This document shows positions 1 through 9,183 of a stretch of 64,000 nucleotides of DNA, one piece after another. Location: contig NZ_JBEDYP020000014.1 of NCBI RefSeq assembly GCF_040117685.2, positions 275,735-339,734 of the forward strand, given 5' to 3'. Source of the DNA: Gracilimonas sp040117685 (GTDB lineage Bacteria; Bacteroidota; Rhodothermia; Balneolales; Balneolaceae). The translations under genes and the position numbers were made by a program. Positions within the stretch are counted from its first letter, which is position 1. Each line of letters starts with the position of its first letter. Under the pieces are notes generated by a model. The model saw nothing but the letters and a program-made list of their open reading frames with translations, was not told where the DNA came from and ran no database searches.

Positions 1-18
1 AATAAGGGAAAACTGAAT

Positions 19-1095
19 ATGTCACTTGGAATTAATAGTATCGAAGAACTTCTTGGAGATGAAGCTTCGGATCTTCTTAACCATAAATGTCAGACCATTA
101 GTAGGGATCGGCTTGTAAAGCCAACAGCCAACTACGTTGATGATGTTTGGTACCATTCTGACCGCAACAACCGGGTGTTGCAAAACCTTCAAAGACTTTT
201 AAATCATGGGCGTTTAGGGGGAACCGGATATGTATCCATTCTTCCGGTAGACCAGGGTATTGAGCACTCAGCCGGCGCCTCTTTTGCAAAGAATCCCGAT
301 TACTTTGATCCTGATCATATAGTAAATCTTGCTATGGAAGCCGGATGTAATGCCGTCGCTTCTACTTTTGGAGCCCTGGCTTCCGTTTCCAGAAAATACG
401 CTCACAAAATTCCTTTTGTGGTTAAAATCAATCACAACGAGCTATTAACGTATCCAAACAACTACGACCAGATCATGTTTGGAACCATTGATCAGGCGTA
501 CGACATGGGCGCGGCTGCTGTTGGGGCAACCATTTATTTCGGGTCTGAAGAATCCAACCGGCAAATTCAGGAAGTGGCTCAGGCTTTTGCTTATGCACAT
601 GAACTTGGAATGGCTACTATATTATGGTGCTATACCCGAAACTCAGCCTTTAAAGTAGATGGTGTTGACTATCATTCTTCGGCAGACTTAACCGGTCAGG
701 CTAACCACATCGGTACCACATTAGGTGCGGATATCATCAAACAAAAGCAGCCGACTAATAACGGCGGTTACAAAGCGCTGAATTCCGGCGATTCCAGCTA
801 CGGTAAACTGGATGAGCGCATCTACTCCGAATTATCATCCGACCACCCTATTGATTTGACTCGCTACCAGGTAGCGAACTGCTTTATGGGACGTGCCGGT
901 TTGATTAACTCAGGCGGTGCTTCCGGTTCAAACGACTTTGCTGATGCGGTTAAAACAGCCATCATCAACAAACGAGCCGGCGGTATGGGACTTATAAGTG
1001 GACGTAAAGCATTCCAGCGACCACTGAAAGAAGGGGTGAAACTACTGAACATGATTCAGGACGTTTACCTTAATGATGAAATCACCCTCGCCTGA
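19..1095 (+). CDS. fbaB: Class I fructose-bisphosphate aldolase, FbaB/archaeal (DhnA) type
   Basis: Cytosolic glycolytic/gluconeogenic aldolase that interconverts fructose-1,6-bisphosphate with glyceraldehyde-3-phosphate and dihydroxyacetone phosphate through a Schiff base. At 358 residues it is the usual length, and it matches E. coli FbaB almost throughout: the ILPVDQG.EHSAGASF block near residue 75, the ATIYFGSEES block near 172, GADIIKQK with the likely Schiff-base Lys241, and the C-terminal RAGLINSGG and KRAGGMGLI.GRKAF blocks. The ATG start is preceded by a purine-rich AAGGGAAAA stretch. It is followed by a strong intrinsic terminator, so it ends its own transcription unit. The identification is secure; the upstream promoter lies outside the window. 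Confidence 0.95.
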   Translation: MSLGINSIEELLGDEASDLLNHKCQTISRDRLVKPTANYVDDVWYHSDRNNRVLQNLQRLLNHGRLGGTGYVSILPVDQGIEHSAGASFAKNPDYFDPDHIVNLAMEAGCNAVASTFGALASVSRKYAHKIPFVVKINHNELLTYPNNYDQIMFGTIDQAYDMGAAAVGATIYFGSEESNRQIQEVAQAFAYAHELGMATILWCYTRNSAFKVDGVDYHSSADLTGQANHIGTTLGADIIKQKQPTNNGGYKALNSGDSSYGKLDERIYSELSSDHPIDLTRYQVANCFMGRAGLINSGGASGSNDFADAVKTAIINKRAGGMGLISGRKAFQRPLKEGVKLLNMIQDVYLNDEITLA

Positions 1096-1113
1096 TCGTG
1101 CATAATAATTATG

Positions 1114-1145
1114 GCCTTGCAGGGTTACCCTGTAAGGCTTTTTTT
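1114..1145 (+). terminator. Intrinsic terminator of fbaB
   Basis: An 11-bp stem (arms 1114-1124 and 1128-1138, one G-U pair) with a TTA loop is followed directly by seven T residues. It lies 18 bases beyond the fbaB stop codon. Confidence 0.9.
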
Positions 1146-1177
1146 ATTCAAGCCCATCTTTATCTAATATCTGTTAA

Positions 1178-2221
1178 TTGAGTTCTGAATCCGTAAATAT
1201 CAGCCAGCCGCAATCCCTGATTTCCAGGAAGTACCTGATCATTTCCATATTATTGAGTCTTGCTACCATGGCAGGGGTTATTTATTGGACGTACACTCCG
1301 GGGGTATTAGAATTTCTATCCAAAAGCCGGCTTCCGGGGCTGATCATTGCTCTTGTGGTATCACTGATAAGAGTTTGGTTTTCAGCAGCAAAAATCCGTT
1401 TTCTTTCTGAAAAGAAATTGAATTGGTATGCTTCAATAAGGGTAGTGCTGGCCTGGGATTTTACCTCAGCAGTTACCCCTTCAACCATCGGTGGTGCTCC
1501 TATGGCTACCTATGCCATGACCAAAGAAGGACTTAAACTCGGGGATTCAGGAGCTATTATTCTGTATGGAGTATTGCTCGACCAAATCTGGTTCGCGATT
1601 GCCATCCCCATTCTGTTAGTTTCGGGCTTATTTTATGAAGTCGTTCCACCGGAAATTGGCCTTGTTGGAGATGTATCCATGGGGCTGTTGTATGTTGGAT
1701 TATTGAGCTATGCAGGTTTGCTTGCCTATGGGGTTTTGGTCAATCCCACTGCCATTAAAAGGGTCGTAAAGTTTGTGTTCAAGCTGCCGGTGCTCCGAAG
1801 AATGGGAGATAAGGTGGAAGAAGAAGCGGAAAACCTGGAAGAGTATGCGCAACAGTTGGGGCAGAAACCCTTAAGTTTTTTACTGAAGGCATTCTTCCTA
1901 TCAACCATGTCATGGTTGGCGAGAATTGCGTTGCCTACTATCGTGGTTTTGAGCCTGCTGCCTGCGCCTGAGGTACTTTCGGTGCTCAGGAGCCTGGCAA
2001 TGAACCTGGCATTTTTGGTTGTTCCGACTCCCGGCGGCAGTGGTGGGGTAGAAGGACTATTCGTTCTGTTTCAGGGGCCTCTTATTTCAAGGGAAGGATT
2101 TATCGGGCTTGCTGTATTTCTGTGGAGGATCATCAGTTACTACATTAGCATCGGGTTGGGGATGATGGCTACCACCTGGTATGTGAATCAAAAAGTTGTC
2201 GAAATTAAAGCACAGGATTAA
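1178..2221 (+). CDS. Flippase-like integral membrane protein (UPF0104 / LPG synthase membrane-region family)
   Basis: A 347-residue polytopic inner-membrane protein with about eight hydrophobic segments after a short polar N-terminus. The pattern (TPSTIGGAPMATYAMTKEG near residue 105, and a late PTPGGSGGVEGLF near 285) is that of the lysylphosphatidylglycerol synthase transmembrane region/UPF0104 family, here without the cytosolic aminoacyl-transferase half. Members without that domain are thought to move or modify lipids; the substrate is unknown here. I chose the TTG codon at 1178 because no ATG lies near the conserved N-terminus. The stop is three bases before radA, so the two genes are probably cotranscribed. 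Confidence 0.75.
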   Translation: MSSESVNISQPQSLISRKYLIISILLSLATMAGVIYWTYTPGVLEFLSKSRLPGLIIALVVSLIRVWFSAAKIRFLSEKKLNWYASIRVVLAWDFTSAVTPSTIGGAPMATYAMTKEGLKLGDSGAIILYGVLLDQIWFAIAIPILLVSGLFYEVVPPEIGLVGDVSMGLLYVGLLSYAGLLAYGVLVNPTAIKRVVKFVFKLPVLRRMGDKVEEEAENLEEYAQQLGQKPLSFLLKAFFLSTMSWLARIALPTIVVLSLLPAPEVLSVLRSLAMNLAFLVVPTPGGSGGVEGLFVLFQGPLISREGFIGLAVFLWRIISYYISIGLGMMATTWYVNQKVVEIKAQD

Positions 2222-2224
2222 TCC

Positions 2225-3565
2225 ATGGCCAAGGTGAAAACGCAATATGAATGTTCCAGCTGCGGATATACATCACCAAAATGGAATGGAAGCTGTCCGT
2301 CTTGTGGAGAATGGCATACCTTTGTTGAGAAAACGGTCAGCAAGAATAAGTCATCATCAAATCATAAAGCCAAAGTAGAAGGACTGGATTCATCCGCCGC
2401 CCCTCAGAAATTGGATGAGGTAGAAACCTCCGAAAAAAGCCGCTTTAAAAGTAATATAACCGAGCTCGACCGGGTATTAGGCGGAGGTTTTTTACCCGGA
2501 TCTTATGTTCTTATCGGGGGGGAGCCGGGTGTAGGGAAGAGTACTCTCACCCTCCAAATTGCTAAAGCCAATCCGGATTTAACCATTCTGTATTGTGCCG
2601 GCGAGGAATCAGCCGGACAGATTAAACAGCGGGCAGCGCGACTTGGGGTGAAATCAGACAAGCTGTTGGTTTATAATGAAACGCAGGTTGATAATATCAT
2701 TGCCGAAGCACAAAAGATGAAGCCGGATTTATTGATTGTGGATTCCATTCAAACAGTGTACCGAACCGAACTCTCGAGTATGCCCGGTAGCATTCAACAG
2801 GTAAAAGAATGTGCGGCTTTGTTCCAGCAGCTGGCTAAGAAAAAGGATATAACTACGCTGGTAATCGGACATGTAACTAAAGAAGGAGACATAGCCGGCC
2901 CGCGAGTTCTGGAGCATATGGTAGATACCGTTCTTCAGTTTGAAGGAGACAAGCAGTACACCTATCGCTTATTGCGAAGCTTGAAAAACCGGTTTGGAGC
3001 TGCGCAGGAAGTGGGTGTTTTTGAGATGAAATCGGATGGGCTGATCGAAGTATCCAATCCATCTGAACTATTTATATCGGACAAGACATCCGGGGTAAGC
3101 GGGAATGCTGTAGTATGCACCATGGAAGGAACCCGTCCGCTATTGATTGAAGTGCAGGCGCTTGTGACTCCGTCGTCTTATGGTTCACCCCAGCGAACAG
3201 CCAACGGTTTTGATAGAAACCGACTTGCTTTACTGCTTGCCGTGCTGGAAAAGAGAGTGGGCAAGAATTTCTCCAATCACGATGTGTATTTGAATATTGC
3301 CGGTGGATTCAGGCTCAACGACCCTGCAGGAGATTTAGGGGTTTGTTGTGCTTTGGTATCCAGTTTAACCGATGATGCCGTCTCACAGAATATGGCCTTT
3401 ATAGGCGAGGTAGGTTTAGGAGGAGAAATCAGAACGGTTCCGCACCTGGAGCAGCGGGAAAAAGAAGCTAAAAAATTAGGATATAAACAGGTTGTATTAC
3501 CCGGTTCCAAAGAAAGAGATGGAGTTCGGTACGTACATCAGGCCATAAAAAAAGCCCTCGGTTAA
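2225..3565 (+). CDS. radA: DNA repair protein RadA (Sms)
   Basis: RadA is a RecA-like ATPase that helps process recombination intermediates and branch migration. The 446-residue protein shows all family parts in order: an N-terminal C4 zinc finger (Cys10, 13, 24, 27), a Walker A motif GEPGVGKST near residue 98-106, the RadA-specific KNRFG motif at 254-258, and a C-terminal Lon-protease-like domain from about 300. The length is normal. It starts three bases after the flippase-like gene, suggesting translational coupling. Its 3' end overlaps the terminator of the convergent rpsU gene. Confidence 0.96.
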   Translation: MAKVKTQYECSSCGYTSPKWNGSCPSCGEWHTFVEKTVSKNKSSSNHKAKVEGLDSSAAPQKLDEVETSEKSRFKSNITELDRVLGGGFLPGSYVLIGGEPGVGKSTLTLQIAKANPDLTILYCAGEESAGQIKQRAARLGVKSDKLLVYNETQVDNIIAEAQKMKPDLLIVDSIQTVYRTELSSMPGSIQQVKECAALFQQLAKKKDITTLVIGHVTKEGDIAGPRVLEHMVDTVLQFEGDKQYTYRLLRSLKNRFGAAQEVGVFEMKSDGLIEVSNPSELFISDKTSGVSGNAVVCTMEGTRPLLIEVQALVTPSSYGSPQRTANGFDRNRLALLLAVLEKRVGKNFSNHDVYLNIAGGFRLNDPAGDLGVCCALVSSLTDDAVSQNMAFIGEVGLGGEIRTVPHLEQREKEAKKLGYKQVVLPGSKERDGVRYVHQAIKKALG

Positions 3566-3580
3566 AAACCAGAGGGCTTA
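3547..3580 (-). terminator. Intrinsic terminator of rpsU (overlaps radA 3' end)
   Basis: Arms 3552-3559 and 3572-3579 form an 8-bp stem, extended by GGTT/AACC with one bulged A. Read on the minus strand it is followed by a run of seven T, so it terminates rpsU; on the plus strand no T-run follows, so it works poorly for radA. Confidence 0.8.
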
Positions 3581-3596
3581 AATGAGTTCACTTCGT

Positions 3597-3791
3597 TTAG
3601 AAGTTGTCGCGCTGGCGACGTCGTTGTTCACGTTTCGCTTTTTTCAAAGCTTCGCGTCGCTCAACAGATGGCTTCGTATACTGTTGACGATCTTTGTATT
3701 CATTAAGAACACGTGATCTTGTTACCAGTTTCTTGAAGCGATTAATTGCGCGGTCAACACTTTCGTTGTCTTTAACTTCGACTCCTAACAT
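3597..3791 (-). CDS. rpsU: 30S ribosomal protein S21 (bS21)
   Basis: A small basic protein of the small subunit platform that helps mRNA base-pair with 16S rRNA. The 64 residues carry the typical VKDNESVDRAINRFKK start and a very basic C-terminal half rich in Lys and Arg (REALKKAKREQRRRQR). It is transcribed alone on the minus strand, convergent with radA, and ends in its own terminator. Identification is firm. Confidence 0.95.
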   Translation of the reverse strand: MLGVEVKDNESVDRAINRFKKLVTRSRVLNEYKDRQQYTKPSVERREALKKAKREQRRRQRDNF

Positions 3792-3885
3792 GAAGTATCA
3801 CATCCTTTCGTTTAATTTTGTTTCCCATAATTGGGAGCATTAAATATACATACTCCAACTGAGAATTGGAAGTATCTTGCGTATA

Positions 3886-4734
3886 TCAATCCACCTCTCT
3901 GTTTATGATGTACTTTTCAGGTATCTCAGACCCTAAAACACCTATTCCGAATAGTGCATAATCGTATTTTGCCGGGTCTTCAGGATCTAAAAACTTTAGT
4001 CGTGCATTGAGCTCGAGCACCGATTTCCAATCGTTTTGTTTTCTGGAGAGAAGTCCGAGCTTACGTGCCTGCCGGGCTACATGAACATCAAGAGGAATTT
4101 TCAACCCGGCGGGGGATATAAAATCCATAATACCCGGATCAACCGGACTATTTTTACGAATACACCATCTCAGGTACATATAAAGGCGTTTAGCAGAACT
4201 GTTCTTCTCAGGGTTGGATACATGCTTACGGGTTCGCTGAGGCATTTCGGGGTGAAATGAGAAAAACTTCTTATGAAACACAGCTACCAGCTCTCTATTC
4301 TGGCGTATGGCTTCGTCGTAGCAATGCTTCCAAAACCGTTCGAAAGAACCAAACTTCAGCAGTATGGTTTGCAGAATTATGGTTAGCCAGTGTATGTCAA
4401 CAGGCTTAAAAGTGCGATGCTTAAAACCATCAAAAGCTGAAAAATCAGCCTCGGTATACTGCTCTATAAACGCAGCTGGTTTGAAGTTCATACGCTGAAG
4501 AAGTTCTTCAACTTTTGCATTCACAATATCGCGGCGGCCCCAGGCCATGGTTGCTGCAAAAAAGCCGGCCAGTTCCTGATCAGACCTATCCTCAAAAGCA
4601 TGCATAAACTGAACAGGATCATCGTTGATATAATCCGGCTGCTCAATTTTACCAACCAGATCGTCAAGAAATGGCTTAAGTTCAGTCAAATTCTTTCGGG
4701 TAAGCGTTTTAAATTTTTTCCTTTTTTGGGGCAA
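3886..4734 (-). CDS. TIGR02757 (DUF2400) family protein
   Basis: A 282-residue soluble protein. The blocks FAATMAWGRRDIV near residue 60, RLYMYLRWCIRK near 185 and DPG.MDFISPAGLKIPLDVHVAR near 200 are those of the TIGR02757/DUF2400 family, common in Bacteroidetes and some Proteobacteria and of unknown function. The fold is reported to resemble helix-hairpin-helix DNA glycosylases, but I see no proof of activity. It stands alone between rpsU and a divergently read methyltransferase gene. Confidence 0.8.
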   Translation of the reverse strand: MPQKRKKFKTLTRKNLTELKPFLDDLVGKIEQPDYINDDPVQFMHAFEDRSDQELAGFFAATMAWGRRDIVNAKVEELLQRMNFKPAAFIEQYTEADFSAFDGFKHRTFKPVDIHWLTIILQTILLKFGSFERFWKHCYDEAIRQNRELVAVFHKKFFSFHPEMPQRTRKHVSNPEKNSSAKRLYMYLRWCIRKNSPVDPGIMDFISPAGLKIPLDVHVARQARKLGLLSRKQNDWKSVLELNARLKFLDPEDPAKYDYALFGIGVLGSEIPEKYIINREVD

Positions 4735-4836
4735 TGTGCTTCTATGAATTATATATTATAAAGTATTGGTTATGCAGGTCGATAATTAAGGAGTAGAACT
4801 GTTCCCTTTTTCCCTATCAAACAAAAACAAAGCGAA

Positions 4837-5448
4837 TTGATTCAGTTTATCAAAAATCGATTTTTCGCCGTAGTGGATAACTATATGCATTCACAATATG
4901 GTAGCCGTAAAGAAATTTTATTTGATGACCACCCAAATGTTGTTGTTGAGATTGGGGCAGGATATGGAGCAAATTTTCGTTACTTGAGAAAAGGAACAAA
5001 AGTTAAAGTGATTGAACCCAATGCCGGTTTTCAGGACGTGCTCAAATATCAATCCGAGAGGTATGGAATCAATCTGGAGATTTATGAATCGGTTGCAGAG
5101 GAAATTCCACTTTCAAATGAATCAGCAACAATGGTGATAAGCAGTTTGGTACTTTGTTCAGTAAAAAACCCGCCCAAAGTATTGTCCGAAGTTAAAAGGA
5201 TTCTTCAGCCGGAAGGAAAGTTTATCTACCTTGAGCATGTGAGAGCACATAAACACAGTTGGGTATGCAAAGTGCAGCGAATGGTAAAAAGATCATGGAA
5301 ATGGTTTTTTGACGGCTGTAACGTAACCCGGGATACCAGCAGAATTATATTGATGGCCGGATTCAGTGAGATTAAGCAGGATGAGTTTCAGCTTCCCACA
5401 TTTTTTGTTCCCATCAGGCCTCATATAGCTGGTATTGCTGTTAAATAG
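4837..5448 (+). CDS. Class I SAM-dependent methyltransferase
   Basis: A 203-residue Rossmann-fold methyltransferase of the Methyltransf_11 kind. Motif I (VVEIGAGYGANFRYL) lies at about residues 36-50, the acidic end of strand 2 follows in KVIEPN, and the post-motif IV segment MVISSLVLCSVKNP is near 108. The pattern resembles METTL7/UbiE-like enzymes that act on lipids or small molecules; the acceptor cannot be read from the sequence. The frame opens with TTG at 4837; the first ATG (4884) would remove 16 residues but leave motif I intact, so the start is uncertain. Its stop is directly adjacent to the convergent mutY stop. Confidence 0.75.
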   Translation: MIQFIKNRFFAVVDNYMHSQYGSRKEILFDDHPNVVVEIGAGYGANFRYLRKGTKVKVIEPNAGFQDVLKYQSERYGINLEIYESVAEEIPLSNESATMVISSLVLCSVKNPPKVLSEVKRILQPEGKFIYLEHVRAHKHSWVCKVQRMVKRSWKWFFDGCNVTRDTSRIILMAGFSEIKQDEFQLPTFFVPIRPHIAGIAVK

Positions 5449-6537
5449 CTACACCCCAAGCTCGCCCTGTCCTTTACCCATCAGTCGTTCGGTTAACACT
5501 TTATTAGCTTTGGGGATGGGATACCTTTCAAGTTCATTTCGCTCTACCCAACGTATTTCCTGGCTGGATTTTGGTTGAGGATCTCCCGAAATCAGCTTAC
5601 ACATCCACGCATGCATGGTGATGGAGAAATGAGAGTAGGTGTGTTTCAGGCTCATTAATTCTTTAAAGGCTTTAACTTTCACTCCCAGTTCTTCGTGTAA
5701 TTCCCGTTCAATGGTTTCCTGAATTTCTTCTCCCTCTTTTTGCTTACCGCCGGGGAACTCCCAAAGTCCGCCCAGCATGGAATCTTCAGGCCGTAAAGCG
5801 ATTAATAATTTTCCATCATCATCCTCAATTATGCCTACACCAATAGTATGATGTGGTTTTTTCTTAGACGGAGATTTATAAGGGATGACATTCGTTTTAG
5901 CGGTTTTGGCAGCCACACAGCCGGACTGAACAGGGCAATTATTACAATCAGGATTTGTTGGCTTACAAACAACGGAACCCAATTCCATCATAGACTGGTT
6001 AAAATCGGCCGGATTATCTTCGTCGATCAGTTCAGTGGCAAAATCCTGAACTTTGTTCTTTGTCTTAGTGCTGCGAATGTCTTCCTCGATCCCAAAATAT
6101 CGGGTAAGTACACGGATCACGTTACCATCCACTACTGCATTCGGTTTGTTGAAGGCAATACTGGTAACAGCCGCCGCTGTGTAAGGGCCAATCCCTTTCA
6201 GCTTTATGATTTCATCGTAGCTTTCCGGGAGTTTTCCATCATAGTCTTCTACAACTGTTTTTGCTGCTGAATGAAGATTTCTGGCTCGGCTGTAGTATCC
6301 CAGTCCTTCCCAGGCTTTCAATACTTCCTGCTGTTCAGCATTTGCCAGATCAAACACAGTAGGGAATAAAGAAATAAAGTTCTGAAAGTATGGAGTAGCC
6401 TGTTCTACCCGCGTTTGCTGCAGCATAATTTCCGATACCCATATTTTGTAGGGATCGGCTTCACCCCGCCAGGGCATTTGGCGTTTATGGTCTTGGTACC
6501 AGCTTAGCAGGTGATGAGAAAATTCTTCGTTAGTCAA
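5449..6537 (-). CDS. mutY: A/G-specific adenine glycosylase MutY
   Basis: MutY removes adenine mispaired with 8-oxoguanine. Visible parts, counted from the start chosen here: catalytic Glu36 in WVSEIMLQQTRV, the helix-hairpin-helix LKGIGPYTAAAV at 112-123, catalytic Asp137 in VVDGNVIRV, the [4Fe-4S] cysteines C191-x6-C198-x2-C201-x5-C207, and a C-terminal NUDIX-like 8-oxoG recognition domain with GGLWEFPGGK near 265. The frame stays open upstream to 6663, but that part overlaps the preceding gene and reads as unrelated sequence. The TTG at 6537 puts TNEEFSHHLLSWYQ at the N-terminus, as in relatives (362 residues), so I prefer it. No clear Shine-Dalgarno decides the matter. Confidence 0.92.
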   Translation of the reverse strand: MTNEEFSHHLLSWYQDHKRQMPWRGEADPYKIWVSEIMLQQTRVEQATPYFQNFISLFPTVFDLANAEQQEVLKAWEGLGYYSRARNLHSAAKTVVEDYDGKLPESYDEIIKLKGIGPYTAAAVTSIAFNKPNAVVDGNVIRVLTRYFGIEEDIRSTKTKNKVQDFATELIDEDNPADFNQSMMELGSVVCKPTNPDCNNCPVQSGCVAAKTAKTNVIPYKSPSKKKPHHTIGVGIIEDDDGKLLIALRPEDSMLGGLWEFPGGKQKEGEEIQETIERELHEELGVKVKAFKELMSLKHTYSHFSITMHAWMCKLISGDPQPKSSQEIRWVERNELERYPIPKANKVLTERLMGKGQGELGV

Positions 6538-6562
6538 AAGTGAATCTGCGTTCTGAAAATTA

Positions 6563-8098
6563 TTATTCGCCGCCGCGGGAAATGTCCAGCACATTAAGAG
6601 TAACATCGATGGAAGATGCCGCGCCGAGCCTGTCCGTAGCAATGACTTTAAACGTTGATTCACCTACCTGCCGTTCGGTTGGCGTCCAGCTAAATTCACC
6701 GGTTTTTTCGTTGATGGTAGCACCATCCGGCATATCAACACCAATGTATCTGACCAATGAATTTTGCGGGCTCTCAGGATCGGTAGCATTAAACTGAATG
6801 ATATATTCCTCATTAACCGCTATTGAAGTGGAGCGAACCGGGCTGAATCGGGGAGGGGCATTAAACGAGCGTACATCCACCACAAAACGGGTACTGTCGG
6901 ATTGTCCCTCAGAATTAGTAGCTACAATACTAAACCAGAAATTTCCAACCTGATTAATGGTGGGCTGCCAGAAAAAACCCTGCTTACGGATTTTAGCATT
7001 CTGTGCATTGGATCGGTAAGAAAACTCAACCTGGTCAGTCGGATAATTCCCTTCCATTTCAAAAGCTTGAATAAGTGGGTTAGGATATGTTATTACCTGA
7101 TTGGGAATCGGTTTTATGCTGAACTCTCCGGGAGCAGAAGTGCTGGTAGTGGATGATTGAGTGCGCATCATAATCTCAGAGACGTTGTCATTTTCTGAAA
7201 TCCAGATTCGGTTGGCGCTATTAGCCAGGTAATTTCCTGCATTGGTATCATCTTTCCACAACCCTAAAAGACCAGATTCATCAGTAGTCCAAACCCTTCC
7301 CGAAACCGTTCGCACAAAAAGCCGTTCATTCCAGCGTGAAATGTGGTCAACGGACTCGTTTGTAACTCCAATTTTTTTCCCGATTCCGGTAGACCTTATC
7401 TCAAAAATCTCTCCGGTTGCTGTGCTTCCCCATACACTTTCCTGATCTACAAAAATGTGATCCAAAGGCCTGCGCAATGAAATGTTCGCCGAGTTTAGCA
7501 GGGTGCTGTCCTGTTGATTAAACACGAGGAGGGAAGGAGCGGCGGTAAGCACAAAAAGCTGATTGCTTACATTGGAAGAACGGAGGTCAATCACGCTTGC
7601 GCCATCCACCAGACTCTGTGCTACAATTTCGGGAGCAGTGTCCACGGATTCGGGAGACTCGAGGGAAACCCGCCCTAATCCTTCATTTCCCATAGCAATA
7701 TATAAGCTGTTATTCAGCCGGGCCGCAGCTTTGGGTTGAACCGGCAGGATGGTGGAAGAATAAACCCCTAAAACGGATGTAGGCTCAAGAACGGTCAGTC
7801 GTCTCGAATCTCCGAACAGGTAAGCAAAACGGATATCAGCAATGATGGTATTACCCCTGCGTTGCATTCCTGAGGAAGTGTACAACCACTGGAGCGAATC
7901 AGGATAAGATCTGAATACAGCCATTCCTTCACTTTCGGAAAGTACGTATAAATGAGAAGGAGAGGCTTCCATCGCCTTTACATCAGGTATTTCCATCATT
8001 CGGGCATAATCCTGTACCAATTGTTGCTGCCCCATAGCCTGTGTAGTACAGATAAACAGAAAGGTGAGTATCAGGGTAATCCTTGAAATAAATTTCAT
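6563..8098 (-). CDS. Secreted protein with beta-propeller-like region and two Ig-like (cadherin/He_PIG) domains
   Basis: A 511-residue exported protein of unknown role. A signal peptide covers about residues 1-24 (MKFISRITLILTFLF, cleavage near AMG-QQ). Residues 25-320 contain repeated beta-rich units of the kind seen in propellers (LYVLSESEGMAVFRS, LYIAMGNEGLGRVSL, RLFVRTVSGRVWTTD). The last 200 residues hold two Ig-like domains with F.W.PT...VG...F.V.A.D patterns typical of putative-Ig/cadherin-like modules. I place the start at the ATG at 8098 because it begins the signal peptide; the frame extends 20 residues further without sense. It is 4 bases after the SDR gene, so both probably share a transcript that continues to mutY. 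Confidence 0.7.
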   Translation of the reverse strand: MKFISRITLILTFLFICTTQAMGQQQLVQDYARMMEIPDVKAMEASPSHLYVLSESEGMAVFRSYPDSLQWLYTSSGMQRRGNTIIADIRFAYLFGDSRRLTVLEPTSVLGVYSSTILPVQPKAAARLNNSLYIAMGNEGLGRVSLESPESVDTAPEIVAQSLVDGASVIDLRSSNVSNQLFVLTAAPSLLVFNQQDSTLLNSANISLRRPLDHIFVDQESVWGSTATGEIFEIRSTGIGKKIGVTNESVDHISRWNERLFVRTVSGRVWTTDESGLLGLWKDDTNAGNYLANSANRIWISENDNVSEIMMRTQSSTTSTSAPGEFSIKPIPNQVITYPNPLIQAFEMEGNYPTDQVEFSYRSNAQNAKIRKQGFFWQPTINQVGNFWFSIVATNSEGQSDSTRFVVDVRSFNAPPRFSPVRSTSIAVNEEYIIQFNATDPESPQNSLVRYIGVDMPDGATINEKTGEFSWTPTERQVGESTFKVIATDRLGAASSIDVTLNVLDISRGGE

Positions 8099-8102
8099 AT
8101 CA

Positions 8103-9077
8103 CTATAACCAATTATGCATTTTGTACCAGTGGATGGTTCGGGAGATTCCTTCAGCAAGTGAAACTTCCGGAATGTAATCTAATTCTTTGTGAGCTTTCT
8201 CGGAGGAACAGGTCCATTCCAGGATCAGCTCATTTGCTTTCTCCTTGTTAATAACGGGATATTTTCCAATTAATGATGCCATGTTTTCGATTACGCTGGC
8301 TGCTTTTTTAACCAACCCGGGTTTAATTTTTAGCGGGATTGCTTTCCTGCCCATCACTTTGGAGGTAACCGCCCGAATTTCGTTCCAGGAATGAGTGCCT
8401 TCCCCGGAAATAAAATAGGTGTGAACACCTGTATCATTCTTCTGAGCCGCCTTCAAAATCCCGTTCACTAAATCACTTACGTACACCATAGAAACACGAG
8501 GATTGTTCCCGTCGCCCACAATCGGGCAAATGCCTTTAGAAAATGCCTGGAAGAACGAGAAAATCTGATCTTCTCGCGGACCATAAACCGCAGGTGGACG
8601 TATAATTTTTATGCTATCCTGATCACCTACAGCCTTTTGGATACGAGCCTCCATTTCCTTCTTTGATTCCCCGTACATACTGACAGGATTCATGGGCTCA
8701 CCTTCGGTTTTGGGTGAACCGTTACTTGGGCCGGCTGCGGCCAGGGAAGATAAAACCACCATATTTCTGACGCCCTTTTTTTGTGCCAGGCGGACAAGAT
8801 TTTCAGTGGCATCTACATTAGCATGCGTAAACTCTTTTTTGGTTGGGGCCTTTACAATGGCTGCAATGTGAAACAGAACATCGGCACCCTCAAGTCCTTT
8901 GGATAGCGCATTAAGATTTTGAAGGTCTCCGGGTATATTTTTGAAATCGAGGCCGGAAAGCCACTTCTCATTACTTCTTACCAGGCATCGGACTTCATCA
9001 TAGTCGTCAGATTTGATTATAGCTTCAGCTAAATGGCTTCCTATAAAACCTGTTCCTCCGGTTACAAAGGCTTTCAT
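8103..9077 (-). CDS. NAD(P)-dependent extended SDR (epimerase/dehydratase family); candidate ceramide/3-ketosphinganine reductase
   Basis: A 324-residue Rossmann oxidoreductase. The N-terminal GGTGFIG motif is at 7-13, the active-site serine lies in VVLSSLAAAGPS around 111, and the catalytic Tyr135-x3-Lys139 is in YGESK. Such proteins are usually labelled NAD-dependent epimerase/dehydratase. Caulobacter CerR, which reduces the keto group in ceramide synthesis, carries the same label, and this gene sits 2.7 kb from a serine palmitoyltransferase gene. That makes a role in sphingolipid reduction plausible but unproven; a sugar-nucleotide role linked to the adjacent glycosyltransferases is the alternative. 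It is divergent from the GT4 gene at 9184. Confidence 0.8.
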   Translation of the reverse strand: MKAFVTGGTGFIGSHLAEAIIKSDDYDEVRCLVRSNEKWLSGLDFKNIPGDLQNLNALSKGLEGADVLFHIAAIVKAPTKKEFTHANVDATENLVRLAQKKGVRNMVVLSSLAAAGPSNGSPKTEGEPMNPVSMYGESKKEMEARIQKAVGDQDSIKIIRPPAVYGPREDQIFSFFQAFSKGICPIVGDGNNPRVSMVYVSDLVNGILKAAQKNDTGVHTYFISGEGTHSWNEIRAVTSKVMGRKAIPLKIKPGLVKKAASVIENMASLIGKYPVINKEKANELILEWTCSSEKAHKELDYIPEVSLAEGISRTIHWYKMHNWL

Positions 9078-9183
9078 TTATTTCCTTATATTTGGCGAAT
9101 CGTTTGGAATAAAAAAAGAGTTTACAGCGAGGATTATCGCAGAGCAAATAAGATACAAATCTACCCTCTGCTTTTAAATTTTT

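Noticed and set aside
5848..6270. 140-codon open frame on the plus strand
   Set aside because: It is antisense to mutY, with no family pattern; mutY conservation explains it.
6538..6663. Upstream extension of mutY
   Set aside because: It overlaps the preceding gene and reads as unrelated sequence; the TTG at 6537 fits the family.
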